Assembly: GCA_027062145.1 (NCBI GenBank)
Contig: JAMOTX010000051.1
Coordinates: 1-6,684 of the forward strand
Length of the DNA stretch: 6,684 bases
From: Candidatus Altimarinota bacterium
GTDB lineage: Bacteria > Patescibacteriota > Gracilibacteria > BD1-5 > UBA6164
Reading direction: 5' to 3'
Under the pieces are notes generated by a model that saw only the letters and a list, made by a program, of their open reading frames with translations, did not search any database and was not told where the DNA came from. The position numbers and the translations under genes were made by a program. This document shows, one piece after another, positions 1 through 6,684 of the stretch; the first letter of the stretch is position 1; each line of letters starts with the position of its first letter.

Positions 1-267
1 ATTTATTAGTGAATACCTACTAAAATCTTTAGTTACATTATTTAAAAGAAATGGGTTTCATTTTTTATTTACAAAAAATATATCATCAAATCAATCTCAA
101 GTAAAATCACCAGTTTTAACTAAATCTAATGCACCTAAATCTACAATAAGTGCTAAATTTCATTTATCAATGAATCATCAATTTACATCTTTATTTTCAA
201 GTAATTTTAAGTACTTATCTTCTTTTATTAATAAAATATCTATTTTATTGTCATCATCATAATCAAA
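1..267 (-). other. FG-GAP/VCBS-type calcium-binding repeats (residues 2001-2089, continuing out of the window)
   Basis: The clear copy is GDFTGDGFDDIFFVNKKGNP (2053-2072), with Asp2054, Asp2058 and Asp2062 as the expected calcium ligands and the typical following strand-turn-strand. A more degenerate copy, FDYDDDNKIDILLI, starts at residue 2001, about 52 residues earlier, which is about the usual repeat length. These repeats build beta-propellers in integrin-like and VCBS proteins and often act in adhesion. More blades probably lie beyond the left edge. Gly2057 and Gly2059 are both UGA (complement of 97-99 and 91-93). Confidence 0.8.
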
Positions 268-3200
268 AGTACGATAACTAATTATATTATCGTCATTTGA
301 TAATATTTTTCATATACTTGCATCAAAATTCCTATCTATATTTGTTCAAGTTAATTTTTTAGTAATCTTTTTTAATTTAATTACTGGATCTCATAAATTA
401 ATTACAGAAAAACTCATAAAATCTTTAACTGATTCTCATACTGTTTTTCATGCAGAAAATTCTAAAAGTGCTTTGTTTCATTCTTTCCATCATATTCATG
501 GTTTTGTAAAAAAATTCTCCATTCAATAGGTATTACTTTTAGAAAATGTATCTAAAGACTTATCATTTTTAAATGGATCATTGTAATAAAAGCTAATTGC
601 TTTATTATATAAATTTCATGAAATATGAGTTCAATAAGAATTAGTTTTAAGTAATACTAAAATATTATTTTTAAAACTTGAGATTTTAGTATTAAAAGAA
701 TCATCATTTCTAGATATATTAATATCTCATTTTTTAAAACTATATCATAATTCTCAAATAATTTTAGATCATGATTTTATATTAATAGATAAATAATCTC
801 AGCTATTATTCTCATTAAAGCTAAAACTAGATATTCATGTTCTAATAATACTTCAATCAGATTTTACTGTAAATAAATTCTTTCAGTTAATATTTCTGAA
901 TATTAATGTATTATCAGATAAATATACACTATAATCACTTGATAATGATCTTAATGAAATTGAACTATTTTTTTCATCAATACAACTTGATATAGTTGAA
1001 TCACAAGCAATTAAATTAATATCATCATCATAGTTGTAAAATATTTTTCATATATATGTTTTTAATGATTTATTAAATAAATTTAAAGCTAATTTATTAT
1101 TTATAAATTCAGTTGAAACTTCTATATCTTGTGTTAAATCACTTGAAGAATGTACTACTTTTAATTTTCAACTTTCAGATAACTTTAATACATCTGAATA
1201 TTTAAAAGGATTATTAAGTAAAGAAGTAACTGCTAACGATTTATTATCTTTATTAAATAATAAACTTCAAGCTAAATATCATTCTTCATAAATATCTCAA
1301 TAATTTGAACCTAATAAATTAGTATATAATCAATTATATTTTTTTCATTTAATTTTATCATTATTCCAAAAATAGAAAGTTTCTATTTTTCATGCATTAG
1401 TTCAAACTCAACTAATAGTTAATTCTCTATTTTTATCTTTAACTATAAATGAATTATTACTTAAAGAAGGTATAGTACTTATTTTAAAATATGCAACTCA
1501 AGGGTTTAATGTACCAGATAGTTTATAAGATCATATTCAATCTTTTACAGTTCATATTTTTTTATCAATTGATATAATATTTGAATACCTATCTAAAATT
1601 TCTATTGAAGTTTTAGTCTTATTATCATTAAAAACAACATTATTATATCTATCTTTTAATTCAATATTTAATACTGCATCAGCATCTGGTGAAGCTTCAA
1701 TTTTATTTTGAGACATTAATAAATCTGCCTTAACTGGAAGTCAAGGAAGTATTGTTATTTCTTTTTTAATAATATCACTTAATCATTCAACTTGAAATTC
1801 TAATCATATATTTTTTCACGCAACTGTTTTAGTTTCAAATTCGATTTCAGCTTCTCAATTTTTTAATAAAACATAATTTCCAGATGTTTTTATATATACT
1901 GGATTTCAATTTAAATAAACCCTTGAATTAAAATTTGATAATAAATTTCAATTCTCATCTTTTAATTTGATTTTATATTTATACTTATTATATCAAACTT
2001 TTATTTCATTTGATAATGAAGTAGTTTCAAAATTAATTTTATTTAAAATATCTAGATCTCTTGATCAATTTATTAATTCATTTCAATCAGTATCATATAA
2101 AGTAACTTTTATTTTATTATTTCATATATTATTTGTAGTTTTTAATCTAAAAACTTTGAATCATTCAAAAGTTGTCCCTTTATATAAATCTAGTTCATTA
2201 TCTAAAAACACAACTCCTTTCCCCTCAATAGAAATTTTATAATCTAAAAAATCTCATGTAACTACATTTAAATATTTATCATATATTGTAAAAAAGTTAG
2301 TTGAAACATTTCATCATTTTTCCATAACTGTAGCTCATAAATGAGTATCGACAGTATGGGGAATTTCATGAATTAATTCTAGATTTTTAGTTGTTAAAAA
2401 TCATTTTGAGTCTTTTATTTCAATCACATATGAACCAGATTTTTTAATTCATGCAATTGATTTAAATGAGTTTAAATCATTAGAATTAAAATTAACCTCT
2501 TTTACTACTTTATTATTTGAATCTTTAATTTTTATATTTATTGGGTATTCAATAGGAATACTTTTTCATTTAGATGAAAGATTGTCTAATAAAATTAATA
2601 TTTTTTCATTAGCTAATGAAGCATTATTAACTAAATTTTGAATTTCATCAATTCTTCAGTTATTTTTATCACCAATAAATATATTATTTTTATCATTTAC
2701 TTTTAAATAATCAACTCATCCATCAACTTCTAATCAATCAGTTCAATTTATTAATTTATAACTTGTATTAAAAAGTCTATCTCATCTAATTTTTAATAAT
2801 AAATCATTAGATTCTAAAAATAATGATTTATTGTCATTTGAATCATTCATTAATATATGAGCTTTCAAATAAACATTTGCATCATTTCATTTTAATCAAA
2901 TTCAATAATTTGCTTTTCATAAACTTACATTAACATCCAAATCAGTAAATGTAACATAATCTGAAATAATTTTTATATCATTTTTGTATTCGTCTTTTTT
3001 ATCATAGACTACTTTTTTATTAGTTTCTGATATATCTTTAGAGTTATCTTTAGCAGATTCTATTTTAATAATTTCAAATCTTACTTTAGAATTATTTAAA
3101 AGAGTAACAACTTTTCAATTTTTATCTTTAAATACAGCATGTAATTTAGCTGCTTTATTATAAAAGTATTTTTTACTATCTGAAGATAATTCTAAAATTC

Positions 3201-6200
3201 AATAATCACCTAATTTATTTTCAATACAATCATTTATTCAATTTTTATCAAAATCTCAATTACATTTATTTAATTCACTTTTTTCTTCATCAGACAATAA
3301 ATCAAGTAAACTTGGTCAACATGCTCAATCAGATATAGAAATAGATGGTGGCATCATTTCTCATAACCGACACATTACAGCTGGAATCCATTCCCAGATA
3401 GGTACTCAATCAGGTGGTGCACATTTAAATAATGCTTCATCACTATCTATTTTTCATTTATTTCAAATATTTGCTCATAATAAAGCTGATGATAAATTTA
3501 AATTTGCAGATAAAATATCTGAATATGGATTTTCTCATTTACTTTCAGGATCCATTTTTATATACATATTTTTTGCATCTCAAGGAGCTCCTAAATATGT
3601 AATTTCATATTGTTTTTTATTTTTTGGTAAAAAATATTTCGAAGATGACTCTAAATCATCATTTAAATAATTATCAAAAATTGCACCATACTTAGCCGAT
3701 ACAGACGATAAATTATTCCAATAAATTGCAAAAACTAAAGTATCATAATAACTAATAGTTTTTGTCTCATTTCAAACAGTAATTGTTTTACTAGGTTTAT
3801 CTCTTAAAAATTGTAATAAATTAAAATTAGCATTTGGATAAGATCAATCTTTTAAAATATTATATAATTTTAAATTTTTTCATGTTAAACTATTAGGATT
3901 ATTATCATTAATCAGTTTATTTATTTCAATAGCTTTTTTTCTAAGAGATGCTTCTAATGAAGCAGATACAGAATCTAATGTAATTTTAGTTTTATCTCAA
4001 ACTTCTATTCTAAATAATGCAGGATAATCTATTTTTAATAAATTTCACTTAGCTCATATAAAATCAATATATCTATCTCTATCTACAGGTAAATCTGGTG
4101 TCATTTGAGCAACTATTTCTCACTTAATCTCTTCAGCTATTGGTGATTTATGAGTTATATATGATCAAATTTTTTTGAAATTATATTCTTTATATAAATC
4201 TGCTTTTACACAATCATAATCCATAACAAATCAAGATCCATTTAATGAATACACTTTTTTAGTATAATATTTATCAATATTATATGCGTTTTCTTTATCA
4301 GTAAAAACAGTAATTAATCATCTTTCATCAGTAGTTTGACAATAATCTTTATCTACACCATCAAGAGAAGATTCATTACTATTTTTATAAAAATCTTCAA
4401 ACCTAGTATTAAAATTATTTTTATACACTAAATTATCATAGGTACAACTCCAATTAGTTTCTTTAGTTTTAAAAGAAGTTGAACATGTAGATTCATCACT
4501 TCAAGTTGACCAATCTTTTCTAGTATCAGACAATATATTATTTTCAAAACAATCTAATGGTGAAGGATTATTTGATCAATTAATATTTTCAATAGAACCT
4601 CAAATACTATATAAATTTTCTATTGCTCAATTAACATCATGATTTGCTAATTTAATAGTCCCATCAGAAAGATTATTTCTATCAATATTTAACGGACTAT
4701 TACCTCACCATATTCATTTTAATGATTTTCAAGAAGATAAGTTTTGAAGACAATATAGATTATTTATCCTATTTTTATCTCATAATGATAAATTTATATT
4801 TAATCATCTATTTGCTTCAACTAATTTTCATCAATTATCTGTATTTCATCTATATATACTACAATCTGCAGCTTTATTAATATTACTAGTACTGTTTCAA
4901 TATAAATAATTAATATCTAAATCGTAACAACTTTTATCATAAAAACTTTTTATTCCTGTCCCCAATCAAGATCAATCATTATGTGTATAAGATTTATATT
5001 CTTTAATATAATTTGGAATAGCAATTTTTCTAGATAATCCTGTTTTAACTAAAGTATCAATTTTATTTTCAATTTCAGTATTAACATCTTTAATTATTCA
5101 ATCATTAACAAGGTCTAAAACTGTTATTAAATATGGAATTAAATCTGCATTTACTTCTCCTCATAAACCATTGTACCTTCAAGCATTATGGACATTTGAT
5201 CTAAAATCTCATATAATTCATTTTGCAAATATTTCTAAAAACTTTTTAGTCATATTTTGAGTTATGAATCTTGTTTGAACATCTGGTGCTCTAGATGTAT
5301 CAGCTCAATTAACAAAAAGATCATTTGCCTCATCTGGAATTCAACTAAAAGGCGAATTAGGTCATAGTGAATCAATAGTATCAGATAAAGAATTAACCAT
5401 TCATGCCATTTCTTCAGTTGCTTTTCATAATACAACATCTGAAATTTTATCTGCTAATTCCTTTGTAAATCTATTATAAACTATATCTTCTTTGTTATTT
5501 AAATATGCTTCGTATCATTTGTACAAAGTATAATTTAAAGCTTTCTCTTCCCTAAATTGATCATAATAAAAAACAAAAGGCTTATAGTTAGATTTAATTC
5601 AATCACTATTATTTCAATTTAATATTCATTCAGAATATTTAAAATCTCAAGTTCATTTATAAAAGTCATGATTTTTATTAAAATATATTTTTAATCAATT
5701 GATGTTTTTATCAAAATCTCATAAATTTGGTGAAATAACTCAATGCCAAATCTCAGATTTTAATCAGTTATCATTATTTCCATTTTTTGTATAATTATTA
5801 TTTTTATGATCATAAATATATAATTTGTCTTCAAAATCAGTAAACGGTAATATTGTTCTAGATGATTTACTTCAATCAAAAACTACTGGTAAATTAAAAT
5901 TTCAAATTATAACTGTTCATACTAACTTAGATTCAAAGTTTGTATCTTCATCAATTACTTTATACCCATTAAAATATAATCATTCATTTAATGATGCTAT
6001 TTTAAATGCTGGAGTATTTGTAGGAGTAGGTACTATAACAACTTTTGTATTCTCTAAAACTCCTTGTATATCTGATGCATATCTTTGAACCTCAGTTTTT
6101 ACTTCATCATAACTATCTTGATCAACTATAATAGAAACTAAATCATAAAATTCTGAATTTCACGCATAAGTTTTATAATCAAAAAATGGAACTCTAAAAG

Positions 6201-6267
6201 TGAGTCCAAAAAGCAACGAAAATAAAATTAAACTTGAAATAGATTTTTGTATTTTAGAGTATTGCAT
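1..6267 (-). CDS. Giant exported multidomain surface protein (Ig-like and FG-GAP/VCBS repeats), UGA read as Gly, C-terminus beyond window
   Basis: Read with UGA = Gly, this frame is open for 2089 codons, with no TAA or TAG, and leaves the window at base 1. The ATG at 6265-6267 is the first ATG after in-frame TAA TAA stops upstream and gives a basic-then-hydrophobic export signal. Order by residue: signal/anchor 1-36; conserved-looking globular domain about 40-240; helical, Ala/Glu-rich stretch about 266-420; cysteine-spaced region 447-686; Cys/Trp segment 949-1016 ending in a calcium-loop motif; tandem bacterial Ig-like domains about 1040-1600; a module with FTKPGIGWKEGNK at 1920-1932; FG-GAP/VCBS repeat region 2001-2089. 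Beyond the N-terminus I see no membrane span and no enzyme motif I can defend. Composition is rich in Asn, Lys, Asp, Ile and Ser. Known families with Ig-like and FG-GAP modules are adhesins or surface fibres, so attachment to a host or prey cell is the likely role (inference). No ribosome binding site is visible. The exact family is not recognised. Confidence 0.93.
1468..3150 (-). other. Tandem bacterial Ig-like (invasin/Big-type) domains (residues ~1040-1600)
   Basis: Six copies of a hairpin signature, (K/Y)-D-x-x-(G/N)-x-(V/L)-(V/L) or close to it, occur here: KDKNGKVV (1047), KDSNNKVV (1248), YDKYLNVV (1329), YDTDGNEL (1391), KDENGNLL (1436) and KDRYNNVV (1538). Each lies in beta-rich sequence with alternating hydrophobic residues. 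This is the D-x-x-G-N-x-V turn typical of bacterial Ig-like domains of invasin/intimin type, where the modules form a rigid rod holding an adhesive tip off the cell. Linkers such as LPGLPVKADL (1507-1516) look like domain junctions. Spacing is irregular, so some copies may have decayed or belong to different Ig subfamilies. Limits are approximate. Confidence 0.6.
3220..3423 (-). other. Cys/Trp segment with calcium-loop-like motif (residues 949-1016)
   Basis: The segment opens with CAPPDGVPIWEW (Cys949, Trp958, Trp960) and has further cysteines at 966, 983, 1002 and 1014. It ends in CNGDFDKNGINDCIE. The spacing of Asp1005, Asp1007, Asn1009 and Asp1013 matches the D-x-D-x-N-G-x-x-D/C calcium loops of thrombospondin type 3 and related repeats, with the loop bracketed by Cys1002 and Cys1014. 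Gly1004 and Gly1010 are both UGA. The DNA around 3350-3423 is visibly richer in G and C than its surroundings, as expected for a constrained protein segment. Confidence 0.55.
4210..4929 (-). other. Cysteine-spaced region of the giant protein (residues 447-686)
   Basis: I find no cysteine in the first 446 residues. Eight then occur at 447, 469, 506, 573, 595, 608, 643 and 686. The even number, in an exported protein with few cysteines elsewhere, suggests a disulfide-stabilised domain. The region also holds two conventional TGG tryptophans close to cysteines (KDWSTG and TNWSC) and the segment KGIWGGNSPLNID near residue 517. No named family was recognised. Confidence 0.5.
5548..6150 (-). other. 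N-terminal globular domain of the giant protein (residues ~40-240)
   Basis: Seen: a strand-like segment LVSIIVDQDSY (43-53); an amphipathic segment VKTEVQRYASDIQGVL (56-71); KVVIVPTP (75-82); FKIASLNEGLYFNGYK (88-103); LVGTVIIGNFNLPVV (115-129); LPFTDFEDKLYIYD (140-153); and EIWHGVI with Trp174. The alternating alpha/beta pattern with I-x-G-x-x-x-L-P-V-V resembles, from memory, the N-terminal region of other very large exported proteins of candidate phyla radiation bacteria. It also recalls loosely the alpha/beta subdomain of gingipain-type (C25) peptidases. I see no catalytic His/Cys pair, and the region contains no cysteine, so an active C25 peptidase is not supported. The right-hand domain limit is approximate. 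Confidence 0.5.
6160..6267 (-). other. N-terminal signal peptide or signal anchor of the giant protein (residues 1-36)
   Basis: Residues 1-9 carry Lys5 and Lys8. They are followed by an uncharged hydrophobic run at about residues 10-24 (ISSLILFSLLFGLTF), then Arg25 and the segment VPFFDYKTYAG. This is a Sec-type export signal. A cleavage site after Ala35 (T-Y-A before G-N) is possible, but the long gap between the hydrophobic run and that site leaves an uncleaved membrane anchor equally possible. Gly36 is encoded by UGA. Confidence 0.75.
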
Positions 6268-6282
6268 AAAACTTAAGTTTGA

Positions 6283-6311
6283 TGTATAAAACAAAGAAAT
6301 TCACTTATTAA
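6283..6311 (-). promoter_or_regulatory. Candidate sigma-70-type promoter of the giant gene
   Basis: On the minus strand TTAATA (6306-6311) and TATACA (6283-6288) are 17 bases apart and resemble -35 and -10 boxes. The -10 box ends 15 bases before the ATG, which would give a very short leader of under 10 bases. This fits the lack of any visible Shine-Dalgarno sequence. A promoter is expected here because the serS terminator lies just upstream. The boxes are weak matches in AT-rich sequence, so the exact position is uncertain. Confidence 0.3.
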
Positions 6312-6332
6312 CATTTTATTAAAAAATGTTAA
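6308..6332. repeat. Perfect AT-rich inverted repeat between serS and the giant gene
   Basis: ttaacatttt (6308-6317) and aaaatgttaa (6323-6332) are exact inverted copies, 10 bp each, around a 5-base spacer. No U tract follows on the minus strand, and the stem has only one G:C pair, so a terminator is unlikely. It lies 41 bases upstream of the giant gene's start and overlaps the candidate -35 region, so an operator or other regulator-binding site is possible. Chance is not excluded in DNA this AT-rich. Confidence 0.5.
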
Positions 6333-6365
6333 ATTTACAAGATTTTTTGTACTATTTTTTTATAC

Positions 6366-6396
6366 AAAAAAGACGCTTTAATAAGCGTCTTTTTTT
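6366..6396 (-). terminator. Rho-independent terminator of serS
   Basis: A perfect 8-bp G+C-containing stem, agacgctt (6371-6378) with aagcgtct (6383-6390), encloses a 4-base loop. It is extended by an A run (6366-6370) facing a T run (6391-6396). On the minus strand the transcript ends in a U tract just after the stem, seven bases downstream of the serS stop. It is by far the strongest hairpin in the window. Its near symmetry would let it work in both directions, but no plus-strand gene lies to its left. Confidence 0.93.
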
Positions 6397-6402
6397 ATTT
6401 TT

Positions 6403-6684
6403 TTATATTTCAGTTTTTCATCCCATAAAAGGTACTAATATTTCTGGTATTTTTACATTTCCTTCAGCAGTTTGATAGTTTTCAATTATAGCAATCATAC
6501 ATCTACTCATAGCAATAACTGTCCCATTTAGTGTATGTGCGTATTTAGAAACTCATTCATTATCTCTATATTTTATTCATAATCTTCTTGATTGATATTC
6601 TCAAATATTAGAACAACTAGTTACTTCTCTGAATTTATTTTGAGCAGGCATCCAAGCTTCTAAATCATATTTTTTCATTGCAGG
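6403..6684 (-). CDS. serS: Seryl-tRNA synthetase, C-terminal 93 residues
   Basis: Class II aminoacyl-tRNA synthetase that charges tRNA-Ser with serine in the cytoplasm. The visible part is the end of the catalytic core. It begins PAMKKYDLEAWMPAQNKFRE, then gives the SerRS signature VTSCSN, the QSRRLGIKYR segment, class II motif 3 as HTLNGT...SRCMIAIIENYQ with its conserved Arg, and the terminal KIPEILVPFMGGKTEI before TAA at 6403-6405. Family alignments known to me end in P-x-x-L-x-P-Y-M-G-G. Four codons are UGA: NIGEYQ, RLGIKY, NEGVSK and the second Gly of MGG. The one Trp, in EAWMP, is TGG at a position that is Trp in many SerRS. The 5' part, about three quarters of the gene, lies right of the window. 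The end looks intact and is followed directly by a terminator. Confidence 0.97.

Noticed and set aside
248..264. Short runs of tcatca (also near 1021) as microsatellite or CRISPR-like repeats
   Set aside because: They are simply consecutive Asp codons (YDDDN, YDDDI) in the giant gene read on the other strand. No spacer-repeat structure is present.
1967..2242. Plus-strand open frame of 91 codons
   Set aside because: It lies wholly opposite the Ig-like part of the giant gene, has low-complexity Phe/Leu/Ser-rich sequence typical of antisense reading of AT-rich coding DNA, and has no ribosome site or family resemblance.
5825..6088. Plus-strand open frame of 87 codons
   Set aside because: It is antisense to the N-terminal domain of the giant gene, whose frame continues through it with recognisable motifs. 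There is no sign of independent coding.
1..6267. Degraded pseudogene region full of stops under the standard code
   Set aside because: All in-frame stops in this frame are UGA. With UGA = Gly the frame is open from 6267 to base 1 and shows coherent domains from end to end.
6308..6332. Second transcription terminator
   Set aside because: The stem has only one G:C pair and no U tract follows on either strand. The G+C-containing hairpin at 6366-6396 already serves serS.
1..6684. Mycoplasma/Spiroplasma-type code with UGA = Trp
   Set aside because: It would put Trp at the second Gly of the serS MGG and inside calcium loops where Gly is needed, and would make the giant protein implausibly Trp-rich. 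Conserved Trp sites use TGG.

Overview
The window is very AT-rich and comes from a bacterium that reads UGA as glycine (translation table 25). This points to the Absconditabacteria (SR1) / Gracilibacteria (BD1-5) part of the candidate phyla radiation. The evidence is in the proteins. Seryl-tRNA synthetase ends in MGGKTEI, with a UGA at the second Gly of the conserved MGG. A calcium-binding FG-GAP loop in the large gene reads GDFTGDGFDDI, with UGA at two structurally required glycines. True tryptophans at conserved places are written TGG, which argues against the mycoplasma code (UGA = Trp). With the standard code almost no gene is visible here.

Layout: everything lies on the minus strand. From right to left, the 3' end of serS (6403-6684) is followed at once by a strong Rho-independent terminator (6366-6396). 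A short intergenic stretch then carries a perfect 10-bp AT-rich palindrome (6308-6332) and a weak candidate promoter. One enormous open gene starts at 6267 and runs without a TAA or TAG to base 1, giving 2089 codons that continue past the window edge.

The large gene encodes an exported, multidomain surface protein. Its parts, in order, are: an N-terminal signal peptide or signal anchor; a conserved-looking N-terminal globular domain; a helical stretch; a region with eight spaced cysteines; a Cys/Trp segment ending in a D-x-D-x-N-G-x-x-D calcium-loop motif; a tandem series of bacterial Ig-like (invasin/Big-type) domains; and FG-GAP/VCBS-type calcium-binding repeats at the left edge. This architecture suggests a cell-surface adhesin or stalk-like protein, fitting the epibiotic or predatory, host-attached life known for this lineage. 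That role is inference. The two genes are not obviously related in function: a terminator separates them, and the large gene probably has its own promoter.
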